NCBI RefSeq assembly: GCF_050003625.1
Contig: NC_134400.1
Location: 62,372,241-62,436,240, forward strand
Reading direction: 5' to 3'
Origin: Haematobia irritans
Taxonomy: Eukaryota; Arthropoda; Insecta; Diptera; Muscidae
DNA: 64,000 bases
This document shows positions 35,657 to 48,540 of the stretch, in pieces; within the stretch, counting starts at the first letter, position 1; each line of letters opens with the position of its first letter. Position numbers and translations under genes: made by a program. The notes beneath the pieces are model-generated. The model was not told where the DNA came from. It did not search any database and saw only the letters and a list, made by a program, of their open reading frames with translations.

Positions 35657-35745
35657 CACATTCCTCATTAGCAGCCTCTACTTGCAGCGACACTACCAAC
35701 AAATTATAAGAATAAATTTGGGTAATTCACCAAACCCAAAGTAAA

Positions 35746-35826
35746 TTAGGTTAGGTTAGGTTAGGTGGCAGCCCGATGTATCAGGCTCACTTAAACTATT
35801 CAGTCCATTGTGATACCACATTGGTG
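35746..35826 (-). mobile_element. SINE, 5'-truncated copy
   Basis: On the minus strand this is the last 60 or so bases of the SINE at 41331 (CAATGGACTGAATAG, CATCGGGCTGCCA) followed by the (CCTAA)n tail, here seen as TTAGGTTAGGTTAGG. Head and A/B boxes are missing. Confidence 0.75.
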
Positions 35827-36139
35827 GTAAATTACACCTCCCGAAAAAAAAGTGACCCCTTCTTTAATTTGAAAAAAAAAACTAATTTTGAAGAAAGTTG
35901 AACTTCGTATAGCACCAAAGACATTTTTATTTATTTGAACAATGTGATTTTCGTAGAAATTAGTAAGAATGCATTCTATATACAAGCAGGGATCCGGAGC
36001 GGTCCATTTTTTTCGCTCCGCTCCGCTCCCGCTCCGGAGAAAAAAAACCGCTCCGCTCCGAGAAAAAAAAAATCGCTCCGCTCCTCTTCGAGAAAATTAT
36101 AGTACAAACATTGTATTATTTGTTCAATTGAGTTTTATT

Positions 36140-36775
36140 TTATTTAGAAAACTCGGGCGAAAGATATATATGGGAGCTATAGCTAAATCTGAACCCATTT
36201 CGATGATTTATTGCACATATAGTTAGTGGTATAGAAGATTACATTTAGCCAACTTTGAGTAAGATCGGTTGATAAGTAAGGGTTTTATGACCTAATTTGG
36301 CAAAATCGGGCGATACATATATATGGGACCTATATCTAAATCTGAACCGATTTCGATGAAATTTTCAGACTTTAAGGGTGATGCAGAAGATTATTTTGTG
36401 CTAAATTTGATGACGATCGGTTAGTAAAAAAGTGCAACGTGACCCCATTTGTCGAAATCGGGCAATACATATATATGGGAGCTATATCTAAATTTGATCC
36501 GATTTCTTCCAAATTCAATAGCGTTCGTCCTTGTGCCCAAAAAAACTCCCTGTACCAAACTTCATCAAAATGGGTTAATAATTGCGACCGGAATCCTGTG
36601 AACAACAAATACATGGACAGACGGACGGACGGACACCAAGCGCCACATCGACTCAGGAGGTGATTCTGAGTCGATCGGTATATATTTTATGGGGTCTAAA
36701 ATCAATATTTCTGGTAGGCACATTTTTTGGCACTTATTATACCCTAACCACTATGTGGTTTAGGGTATAATGACT
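36140..36775 (+). mobile_element. Family B DINE-1/Helentron-like element, shortened
   Basis: Three diverged units with ATATATGGGAGCTATA and GAACCGATTTCGATGA, then GACGGACGGACGGAC (36620), the block ATCGACTCAGGAGGTGATTC, and a perfect terminal hairpin with stem ATACCCTAACCAC / GTGGTTTAGGGTAT and loop TAT (36739-36769). The 5' signature is missing, so the left edge is approximate. Confidence 0.65.
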
Positions 36776-37158
36776 TTAAAACAATGTGTTGAAACATTTT
36801 ATTAATTTTGAAGATTTTTTCAGAAATATTAAATCCATTTTGACTTCATTAAAACGAAATGTTCATTCATGTTAGGATACACATTTTTATGTCGAATCAC
36901 TTAGCTATAAGGACAAACAGACTTCATTGAAAAGTTTAGAGAAATACGTCTTTATTTCAGAGAAATACGTCTTCTATTCTAAGCAAAATTCGTATTCGTA
37001 TTTTAAGCATGTGAAATATTTGACCTCCCGACAATATTCTTTGCGGTGCACCATCTACTATTTAATATGTGATAGAAACCAAATTTATGAAAATGGACCA
37101 AATTCTGTTTGGTCCGACCATCGGACCAAATTTAAAAATTAGAAATCTTTTGGCCCAA

Positions 37159-37180
37159 TTTTGGTCCGATCGGACCAAAA
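37159..37180. repeat. Perfect 22-bp palindrome
   Basis: Centred on TTGGTCCGATCGGACCAA. Related half-palindromes (TTTGGTCCGACCATCGGACC) lie 50 bp upstream. No role is known. It may be an end of a small element or a protein-binding site. Confidence 0.8.
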
Positions 37181-37674
37181 CGGTAACGCTGATTGGAATT
37201 GAAAGTCGATACACTGAGAAGAAGTAACTACTCTCCGAAAGTTTTTTTGTTTGTTTTGCAACAGACGTATAGAAGAGGTTTTGTTATATTTGTAATGTGT
37301 GTGTGTGTGTGTATGTTTATGTTTATGTTTGCAACAACCTCCATCGAAATCGGTCCGTGGTACACCTACGAATATTCTTACTCAGATCTAGTGTTACCTA
37401 ATTTCGCTTTTTTCCCCTTTATTGTAAAAATACATTTTCGAACAGCGTTTTTAAGAAATGTTCGTTCCCAAAAAAGTAGATAACATGCAATAATACAAAT
37501 CAAGTCATTATTTGTCAATGTGAGTAAAAAAAAATTGAAATAAATGTATATGCGCACATTTTTCAACCAAAATTGAAACTATCCATAATTTTAATTAAAT
37601 TTTCGAGAACTAATATCAGAAATAAGAGAATGCTAGGATATAGTACAATAGTAAAGCAAATATGAATGTCCTTA

Positions 37675-37937
37675 CACTGAAAAAAAAAGAAATTTTCTTA
37701 ATTGTTAAAGTCACGTTGACCTTACCTCAAAAATTTTATCTTTCATGTTATGATACAAATTTTTAAGTAAAATCACTTAATTATAAGGACATTACAACTT
37801 CATTCCAAAGTTTATCGACTTTTGGACAAGGAAAAAAACTTTATTTTAGAGAAATGCGTCTTCCATGTTAAGCAAAATTTGCATTCTTATTCTAAGGACA
37901 TGAAATCTTTGACTTCACGACAATGTTTTTTTCAGTG
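37675..37937. mobile_element. 263-bp CAC-terminus MITE
   Basis: CACTGAAAAAAAAAG to TTTTTTTCAGTG with TA on both sides (37673-37674, 37938-37939). A diverged relative without clean ends precedes it at about 36840-37055 (shared CTATAAGGACAAACAGACTT-like and CAATATTCTTTGCGGTG phrases). Non-coding. Confidence 0.8.
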
Positions 37938-38849
37938 TAAAAACTAAAAAATTAAATATAAATAAGATCGTTTAATTGCATTTATTTGACGTTCGTTACA
38001 AACATCTTTGTAGTAATACGGGATGAAATTGATCGAAAGTACTGTTGCTACTTTTATAACACATACTAGAGATATATTTTGACATTTGCCGTTTTTGAAA
38101 ACAATTACTAAAAAAACACGTTGTGTTTTCCCCAATGTACGTACGTACAAAAATACATATCGTACATTTTAAACCTACACAGTGTAATTTCAAAGTTACA
38201 CATTTCATTCAAGTAATATTTTATTCGGAGCGGTTTTTCATTTGGAAACCGCTCCGCTCCGGATTTTAGAAATGCCGCTCCCGCTCCGCTCCGGCAAAAA
38301 AAGGGCTTGCTCCGCTCCGGATCCCTGTATACAAGTCAAGATTTTCCTATATTTATGTACCACTATACTACAGAATAAACAAATTTAACTGGATTGAAGT
38401 CATATATGGAATGATTTTTTTGAACGTTTTTCATTCATGTGGACAAATCTTGCGTATATTTGGTAACCCTTTACTTCCACAATTAAAACAGCTTACTTAC
38501 GTTTTTTTTTTTCAAAACCAGTATTTATTTTATAGCACATAGTTTCTTCAATAAAATACATTTTTATCAGTATATTAAATACATTTATTAAGAATTATAC
38601 CAGCGTCAACTGCGTTTGAAATATTATTTTATTAATACACTATTTCCAATTTTAATGTAATGTTGCCTCAAGCACATAAAGTAATTTTTGCAACTTCTAC
38701 CTTCCAGTTGTTGTCTAACGATTTTGTCCTCCTTTTACGATTTCAATCTCTACAAATATAAGAAAATCATAAACCATTTTTTCACAAAGGTTAGCGTCAC
38801 TGAATTTTACCTGATAATTGATGATTTCAAATCGGACTACTTGATTTTT

Positions 38850-40970
<2,121 letters not shown>

Positions 40971-41292
40971 AACAACAAATATTTTGATTATTTTTGCATT
41001 TTTACAAACACTACCGACTATTATACTATTTTTTAACAGTCGCTTGATTTTGTGACACTCTGTATACCATTAGAATGTGATTCTAAGTGAAAAAAACAAC
41101 CCACGCGCAAACATATCGGACATATCGATTACATCGGTGACAGGCATATAAAAGATATATAGGAAAATTTCCTACATTCTAACAAGTGTTTTTCCTTAAG
41201 TTTTGAAAGAATTGAATACTTCTTAGTACTAGTGAACTAAAATAGTTCTCTATGATAAGTCTTAACCTAACCTTAGTACATTTTTATGAATG

Positions 41293-41974
41293 CCCGTGTA
41301 AAAATTGAGGGATCTAGTCAGATATGATATGGGAGCCACCGTGGTGCAATGGTTAGCATGCCCGCCTTGCATACACAAGGTCGTGGGTTCGATTCCTGCT
41401 ACGACCGAACACCAAAAAGTTTTTCAGCGGTGGATTATCCCACCTCAGTAATGCTGGTGACATTTCTGAGGGTTTCAAAGCTTCTCTAAGTAGTTTCACT
41501 GGAATGTGGAACGCCGTTCGGACTCGGCTATAAAAAGGAGGTCCCTTGTCATTGAGCTTAACATGGAATTGGGCAGCACTCAGTGATAAGAGAGAAGTTC
41601 ACCACTGTGGTATCACAATGGACTGAATAGTCTAAGTGAGCTTGATACATCGGGCTGCCACATAACCTAACCTAACCTAACCTAGTCAGATATGATTGGT
41701 CCCTTTAGATATAAGCAGATACATATACCAACATATTATGAGATAGAATTAAATATAAATGTATATAATTCCATATAACATATGACCAGATCTAACATCA
41801 GATCCAATAATATATAGGGACAGATATAATTACATTTTAGACATTAGATCTAGGCCAATTTTGAGATCTGATCAGATCTAATACCATAGTAATTAGATAT
41901 GATTAGATGTTACCATTTTTCGGATCTACTCATATCTAATTGTATCAAATTAGATCTCTCAATTTTTTCTCGGG
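41293..41974. mobile_element. MITE with AGATCTAAT repeats, hosting a SINE
   Basis: Inverted ends CCCGTGTAAAAATTGAGGGA and the complement of CCCGAGAAAAAATTGAGAGA. The empty site is in element M copy 1 (ACGAATGCTTTG near 1110-1125 on the matching strand), so the duplicated bases are TG (41291-41292, 41975-41976). Subterminal repeats are variants of AGATATGAT and AGATCTAAT. The SINE at 41331 accounts for most of its length. Confidence 0.75.
41331..41684 (+). mobile_element. Full-length tRNA-derived SINE
   Basis: The head GGGAGCCACCGTGGTGCAAT carries RNA polymerase III A box (TGGTTAGCATG, 41350-41360) and B box (GGTTCGATTCC, 41386-41396). The roughly 260-bp body has no coding sequence. The tail is (CCTAA)n at 41663-41683, not poly(A). 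A perfect 15-bp target duplication CTAGTCAGATATGAT stands at 41314-41328 and 41682-41696, showing LINE-mediated insertion and relative youth. Truncated relatives with the same tail are at 35746 and 44421. Confidence 0.92.
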
Positions 41975-42062
41975 TGCTTTATTACCAGTGAATAAAATTG
42001 TATTGCTCAGTTGTAAATTCTTATACCCCGAGAAGAAATCAGTATTAGTAAAATTCCATACC

Positions 42063-42264
42063 TTCCCAGCAAAGAAAGGGTCGTGAAGAAAGTAGTGAAA
42101 ATGTTCTTTTTAGATCCGGAAGTGGTGCGGAATTTGGCGCAGAAGCAATGAATTTATCTTAAGGCGTGATGCGAATTCAGTGTTTTGGATATGAGTTAAT
42201 AAATTTTGTGACATTTTAACAAATAAATAATTTTTAACTATTTTTATGAGTTTAAATGCATTCT
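42063..42264 (-). mobile_element. Element P fragment
   Basis: The inverted right part of element P: CCCAGCAAAG at the edge, then GAAAATGTTCTTTTTAGATC and TGATGCGAATTCAGTGTTTT, matching the complement of 33400-33606. It is truncated where the U-like element begins. Confidence 0.65.
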
Positions 42265-42266
42265 TA

Positions 42267-43109
42267 CACACAGAAAAAAGGGGCTCGTAAATTTAAGAAG
42301 ATTTTTACAATAATTCATTACAAGAATTTTCCAGAATTTTAGTTCATTTTTCGTATCTTCAACGAAAATTAACTACTCGAAAGGTAATTTTACAAATTCT
42401 AAGTAGCAATCGTTTAGTTCATGGCCTACAAAATACGATAGAAATTTCCTTAAAAAATTTCTTAACTGGTAGTTAAAAATTCGTTTGTCATGCTATAAAA
42501 CTACTTGTGAAATATAAAGTACTTTCTAAATAATAAGTACAATTTGCTATAAGATTTTTTGTATGAGAAAATATTTTTTTACGAAAAATGAACTTGAAAG
42601 TGGATAGCAATTTCCTACTGACAATTCCTATAGTTAATAATTGTTGGTAGAAAATTGCCCAATGAAATATTTTTAGTTCACATGTAATTAAATTTATAGA
42701 CATTTTCGTCAAAATGGTAGATAACATTTCATAAAGTTTTTGCAAATTTTAAGTTAAATGTTTCATCGTTCATAAACTGGTGTGCTTTTATGAATATTAT
42801 TCTTAGAGTAAATTGTCAGCAGATGCGATGAACTAATGCATAGTACAGAGATCTTTATCGGCATAGTACAGAGATCTTTATAGTGGAATGTGATTAATGT
42901 AAAGATGATGTTACTTGAGTTTTGTTGTGTATACATGAGCGTGGGGTTGTTTTTATCTTTGTTCATTTAGTGGTTTGTGTGTATGTTTGTTATTCGTGGA
43001 TGGTTTATTTGGCTGGGTGAGGTGTTGTTTTCAATAAAGGCACATGTGTTTTTGTTGTTGTAGGAATTTTTTGGCTTTGCTTGGTTTTGTTTGGCATGCT
43101 TCAGTTGTA
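42267..43109 (+). mobile_element. Element U-like, left part
   Basis: It begins CACACAGAAAAAAGGGGCTC after TA (42265-42266) and shares GTAAATTTAAG, TAGTTCATTTTTCGTA and ACGAAAATTAACT with the left end of element U at 54161. A roughly 20-bp phrase, CATAGTACAGAGATCTTTAT, is duplicated in tandem at 42839-42881. The G/T-rich end of this piece resembles 54720-54960. The DD37E copy interrupts or terminates it. Confidence 0.6.
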
Positions 43110-43111
43110 TA

Positions 43112-44330
43112 AAGGGTGATACGGTCAAAATTTGGTCAATATAAACTTGACGTATTTCTTTCAATTTTGCATTTAAAAAACCTCATTTTGAAGGTGTGTG
43201 TGTAGAATGTTGCTCCTATTTTGATTTTGGAATTCACTCTTCAGTTGTCGCGAAAATCCGAGCTACTCCCACACAAAGCTGGCAAAATCGCTAAAAGTTG
43301 CCAAATCAACCGTTACAAATGTAATTAAAGTGTTTGGGGAACGTTTGTCGACAGCCAGGAAGTCTGGATCGGGGGGAAATCGAAAACCGGAAGCCGCTGA
43401 GACGACAAAGAGAGTTGCCGGTAGTTTCAAGCGAAACCCTAACCTCTCTCGCTGAGATGCCGTAAATAAGCTGGGTGTATCGTCTACAACCGTGCCTCGA
43501 GCCAAAAAACGAGCCGGACTATCGACTTACAAGAAGGTAGTGACTTCAAATCGCGATGATAAAAAAATACGACGGCAAAAGCGCGATCCCGGAGGCTGTA
43601 CACGACGATGCTGACGAAGTTTGACTACGTGGTAATGGACGACGAAACCTACGTCAAAGCCGACTCCAAGCAGCTTCCGGGACAGGAGTTTTATACGGCA
43701 AAAGGAAGGGGAAAAGTAGCAGATATTTTCAAGCACATAAAACTGTCAAAGTTCGCAAAGAAATATCTGGTTTGGCAAGCCATCTGTACCTGTGGCTTGA
43801 AAAACAGCATTTTCATAGCTTCCGGGACTGTCAACCAAGAAATTTACGTGAAAGAGTGTTTGAATAAACGTCTGCTGCCTTTCCTGAAGAAAAACGGTTG
43901 TTCCGTACTGTTTTGGCCGGATTTGGCATCTTGCCATTACGGTAAAAAGGCCATTGAGTGGTTCAGGTGGTTCCCAAGGACAAGAACCCTCCCAACACGC
44001 CAGAGCTCCGCCCAATTGAGAAATACTCGGCTATTGTTAAGCGGAACCTAAAGAAGACCAAAAAAACTGCTAAGGACGAGCAGCAGTTCAAGGCAAACTG
44101 GCTTTCTGCGACGAAGAAGGTGGACAAGGTGGCTGTACAAAATCTGATGGCAGGTGTCAAGCCTGAGGCCCGGCAATTCGGATTTGGAAAAGCGAAAGCC
44201 TAACTGAATATTTTTCCTGAATTTTATACTAATTGAACTTGAAAAAGAAATTTAATTTGATTTTTTAAATAAACGATTTCACCGATTTACACGCGTTTTC
44301 CCTTGACGAAATTTTGACCGTATCACCCTT
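43112..44330 (+). mobile_element. DD37E Tc1/mariner element, copy 2
   Basis: Same 28-bp terminal inverted repeat as copy 1 and TA on both sides (43110-43111, 44331-44332). At 1219 bp it is 60 bp shorter than copy 1 because of internal deletions. It is oriented opposite to copy 1, 25 kb away. Confidence 0.9.
43246..44203 (+). pseudogene. DD37E transposase, start codon lost and multiply broken
   Basis: Compared with copy 1, 52 bases including the ATG are missing between GTTGTC and GCGAAAATCC (near 43249). A stop codon follows NLSR (43453-43455), one C is missing in the GATAAAAAAATACG run (43558), and about 16 bases are missing after GAGTGG (43962). The first and second catalytic aspartates (MDDETYV, FWPDLASCHYG) and the glutamate (LRPIEKYSAIV, with Y-S instead of Y-W) are recognisable. 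It retains the VWQAICTCG segment missing in copy 1, so the two copies decayed independently. Confidence 0.9.
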
Positions 44331-44332
44331 TA

Positions 44333-45740
44333 TACTATCCTTCTTCTCCAAGGTAGTTGAGCTCTTATTAAATGCACAAATCAGTTTATATCTCGAAAAT
44401 GGACAACTTCTATCAGATAGAGGTTAGGTTAGGTTAGGTGACAGCCCGATGTATCAGGCTCACTTAGACTATTCAGTCCATTGTGATACCACATTGGTGA
44501 ACTTCTCAGATAGATATCAGATAGATAGTCCGGATTTAGAAAGAAAAGGAGTTGCATCACGACTTTACTCGACGTCGTAGATAGTCTTCGTCAAAAACAA
44601 GATAATAGCATGATTTCTATTCTTGTTCTTCTGGATCACAGCAAAGCTTTTGGCGCAGTTAACTAGGATATACTGTTGTCAAAGCTTAAAAAATTCTTTT
44701 ACTTTTCTGATACTACATGCAACCTTATATCTTCCTATTTGGAAAATAGTTCGCAATGCGTCGTTCTCAATGGAAAACGATCGGACTCCTTAAATATATT
44801 CCGAGGAGTTCCTCAAGGATCCATCCTTGGACCACTACTATTCACAAATGATTTACATGATGTTCCTCAAACGTGCAAACTACAAATGTATACCGATGAT
44901 GTGTAGCTATACACAAGTACTAGTGCCGGAAATATTCGACTTTCTGTTTCAAAAATCAGCGAAGATTTAAATGAAATTTGTGTTTGGGCAAACAATAATG
45001 GCTTATGTCTCAATCTTAAAAAATGCAAATTTATTGTTATTGGAAAGAACTTCAACCCCAGTGATATTAGTTTATATGTCTCTGGTTCCCTGATACAGCA
45101 TGTTGATACATCTCCCAACCTATGTCTAACCTTCAACTCAAAATTAAACTGGACAAATCACATTAACTGCGCATCTGGTAAAGTAAAGGGAATGTTGAGA
45201 AATTTGTGGGCAGTGCAATCATCGACTACGTTAAATATACCTGTTACTCATATCGAATAAAGAGTTTAACCATGCTTCACAAGATAATCAATCCCAAAGA
45301 ACCACTATATCTCTTTATCCACATCATATTTGCAAGATCAACCAGGGGTAAAAAGCTAATCCTGCATCGGTTTAAGAAACTCTCCTCTGAACGGCAATTC
45401 TTCATCTTCACGACACGTCTTTGGAACTTTCTTCCAAATAACATACAAATAATAAGCAATGCTAATGCATTTAAAAATGAGCTTTACATATTATATTCAT
45501 AGTTCATATGTTGAAATATTATAAAGACACTAAAATGTTTTTTGTAAATTATATTTCAAATGTCTCTAATGTTTCTTATTTACTTATATTACATTAACTT
45601 AATTTTTTTAATGATATTAGTTTTTACTTTTTGTTTATTGTTTACTTCTTGTATAAAAATATATATTTTTAGTACAGTCATTTATAAGATTTTATGTATT
45701 GTTGTACTAACGGATAAATAAATAAATGAAAATGAATTGA
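44333..45740 (+). pseudogene. Non-LTR retrotransposon (CR1/Jockey-type) reverse transcriptase fragment
   Basis: Conceptual translation gives RT motifs in order: QSGFRKG-like start split by a SINE, ILVLLDHSKAFGAVN (motif A), RGVPQGSILGPLLF (motif B, 44800-44845) and MYTDDV (motif C, normally YADD, at 44886-44903) followed directly by a stop. LNLKKCKFIVIG follows. After NLWAVQSSTTLNIPV the text jumps to LTMLHKIINPKEPLYL, so about 80 residues appear to be missing. The C-terminus SSERQFF...LWNFLPNNIQIISNA is family-typical. The 3' end is a run of ATAAATAAATA-type repeats at 45712-45730. The 5' part is cut off at the DD37E element. Confidence 0.85.
44421..44505 (-). mobile_element. SINE 3' fragment inserted in the reverse transcriptase
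   Basis: 85 bp of the SINE 3' end and its TTAGG-type tail (AGGTTAGGTTAGGTTAGG). The 8-bp sequence TCAGATAG on both sides (44413-44420, 44506-44513) is the target duplication. It splits the RT between SDR and QSGFRK. Confidence 0.85.
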
Positions 45741-45944
45741 ATAATTATCATGAATTTTGTAGTTGAAAAAACACTGTTCTCCATTGAGAATTATTAATTC
45801 TCTTTTTATTTTCCACTTATTTGCCCATAATATCTTTTGCATGAGATATTATGTTCAGCATTGATCCTCTTTCCTTTTCACTGAAGTTCTTCGCCGTCTT
45901 CGACCATCACCAATTATAGTTTCGTTTCGCATATTTTTCTGAGT

Positions 45945-46024
45945 GTATAACTTTGTACACAATCCATGGGGCAGGGTGTATAATATTTGGCCTGGCCGAA
46001 CTTTGGGGCGTATTTACTTGTTAC
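45945..46024 (-). mobile_element. Family A 5'-end fragment
   Basis: The inverted family A start: GGCCTGGCCGAACTT and CGTATTTACTTGTT, preceded by AATCCATGGGGCAGGGTGTA. The rest of the element is absent. Confidence 0.55.
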
Positions 46025-46440
46025 GTTATAATATAAAGTAAAACAAGATCACACTGAAAGTACAGGATGGATTTCCAATGAATTAATAATTATTTATTGT
46101 TTGTTTGTAAAACAAAATGAAAATAAAAAATAAATAAATAATTGCTAAAGGCCCATTATCAGTAATTTGTATTTTTTCGGTTTTAACCGGATAACCGAGG
46201 TTTCTAAAAATTTTGTATTTTCCAAACCAAACCCCCGTTAAAAAAAAAGTTATTTGGATATTATATTGATACCTTCCCTGATCAGTGTGCATCATGTAGT
46301 GATCTAAAGAGAGTTAAGTTAAGCCCCCAGATAAAAATTTTTCAAATTAGATTTACTTGTCGATACTACTCACTGATATTCTTACACATTATCCGCCAAT
46401 AAAGAAATAGACCAGACTAATCGCATCCACAGCTGCAGTC

Positions 46441-48540
46441 ACAACAGCTATTGTGATTACTATCGGATTTTGCAGAGCAACTAATCATGTCGATATGATT
46501 CATATGTCTGTTCGACTGTCTCTCAGTCTACGGCTGTGACGGAGTATGGTAATACCCAGGGAGTAGAGGGTTACGCAGTGGGCAGACGTAGTCACCAAAT
46601 GAATTATTACCGCATTTGATGCAACAACAAATTGTCCGTCTACATTGTCTTTGGGCATTTTGGGGTGCTTTTTGTGATATCTGGGGAATTTAAGCGAATA
46701 GCTGGAAAGAGTCGCGAGATCAAACACGAATGCCCTGGGGCGGAAAAGCAAAACATGGAAGGAGGCAAGTAGAAGGAAAGATTTGCACTCTTGTCTCCAG
46801 TGCGGCGTCTGACAGGCAGTCACATCGTCACACGACATCATTTCAAGACAAAGCGACAGCCGTAAGGGAAGTCATATCGATCTGCAAAGCCAGACAGAGA
46901 GAGAGAGAACAACAACGAGACTATCTTCTGGATGCTGATGCTAGTGACTGTCGATCAGTGAGTATGTAAAAAAATGCCAAGAATTTCAGTTTTGCTCTTT
47001 TTCTTTGTTCCTAAGCATGGTTTTTCTTAGCTACTCCATGTTACGGCACGAGCGATGCATAATGCACTTGCGAGCTCACTGACATCCATGGTCTACATGT
47101 TGCAGTCTCCTATACATACACCACCACCATATCGTCGAGCGTTAATGTGCATCGAAACTGGTGGCTGGTGAAAAACAAAAGCCATATGCCTGGAAGCATT
47201 AATGCAACTATGGAATATGGCCACAAAACATAATAGGCAAACAATACTTTTTAGCATACCGGAGCTGCTGACTGGCTGACTTCTATCGCAAAATGGGCAC
47301 AAAACAACAACATAGACAGCCGCTGGCAGTCAGCAGCCAAGAGTAAGCGCAAGAGCACAGCCACATTGGTGCCACCTTTCCATTGTTTACATCAGCTTCG
47401 GCATCAGTACCATCTTAGGCATCTCATCAAACAATTCCATAGAGCATCGTTGCAGAGTCTACTCGGGCACCGCATTTCGAAGTTGCGCCTCCTCTTTCTC
47501 TACAGCTCCACAGCTGATGGACTATGGCATACACAGCGCTCATTTGAAATTGGAGGGCGACATAGAGTGGTGGCGCATCATTAAGGTAACAACCGACGAC
47601 GAGCCAACGATCAACAATCAACGATGTGTCCGCAGCTATATTTGAAGAAAAAGGCCATGGCATCTTGTCCGATATGCATCATACTATGTGTATTTCTTAA
47701 AAAATGAAGTCGACCCAACAAATTCCTATAATTAAACAATTATTGCAACTCCCACTTTTTGCTCATGGGCATCGGATTGAACCTTACGCTTGCTGGTGCA
47801 CTACTCCTCCTTTTTGGGATCACAGTCACGACAAACACCAGCGTAAAGAGAACAACAAAGCACACTCGCGAGCTTAGATGTAGCCAACGAGTGATGGGCA
47901 AGCAAAAGTCCAAATATTCCAGTATACCCATGTTCTTCTAGAGCAGAGGGGCATCATCAACTCCATGAGCTCTTGCTGCCATCAAACGAATTTGACCTAC
48001 ACGAGCACCACCTCCGTTTCGCTGAATGTAGTTACTCATTTGAAGGGGGCCCTTTCGTAGGGGGTGTCGATGCTGATCTTGCGTGCAGTTTTGTTCCTGC
48101 TAATTTTGCATTCATCTCTTGCAGTGTCATAGTGCGACAATCCAAAATCTGCAGTTCGTATAGAGCCAACCTGGTGAATATCTAACGACGACCTATCTGC
48201 TCGTACTGACCATCATCGATCTTCTTTGGGCGGTGTGGTCAAAATATTTGCCCTACATATGTGGATATGCAAGTTGAATGTCGGGTGGAATTGCCATCCC
48301 ACATCTGAGCAGTGCCTTATAATTATAAGTCCATATAGGGGGAACGTAGTTCTGGCTTGGATGGCTACATTTATGCGTCTGCATACGCATTATGAACATT
48401 ACCTATAGCCGATACGCACACACGCGTTCATACATATTTCATACTGATGAATGACGACTCCCTTAATGCAAACAGCAATTATACAAATATTTCAAGGAAT
48501 TCCCCACCACGCTATACTCCTTTATCTTAAGTGCACTGTG
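46441..48540. other. Less AT-rich, apparently non-repetitive island
   Basis: About 2.1 kb with balanced base composition, CA and GA-rich stretches (CAGACAGAGAGAGAGAGAAC near 46892) and no sequence shared with other parts of the window. Open frames occur on both strands (46500-46841 minus, 46730-46969 plus, 47366-47584 plus) but show no known domain. The 46730 frame runs to a consensus-like donor, CAGTGAGTATGT, at 46958-46969. It could be part of a host gene (exon, UTR) or a regulatory region; the sequence alone does not decide. Confidence 0.4.

Larger units (their letters stand above)
35987..38327. mobile_element. hAT-like element with GCTCCG-rich ends
   Basis: Terminal inverted repeats CAGGGATCCGGAGCGG and CCGCTCCGGATCCCTG are flanked by a perfect 8-bp duplication, TATACAAG, at 35979-35986 and 38328-38335. 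Next to each end are runs of CGCTCCGCTCC and its complement, likely subterminal binding repeats. The 2341-bp body holds a family B element (about 36140-36775), a MITE at 37675 and no recognisable transposase. Element M copies 2 and 3 give the empty site (TGCATTCTACCTAATTTC region). Confidence 0.85.

Noticed and set aside
35746..35766. Telomeric repeat array
   Set aside because: The TTAGG run is only a few units and is the tail of a truncated SINE.
46500..46841. 113-codon minus-strand frame in the GC-richer island
   Set aside because: No domain recognised and overlapping frames exist on the other strand; kept only as part of the unassigned island.
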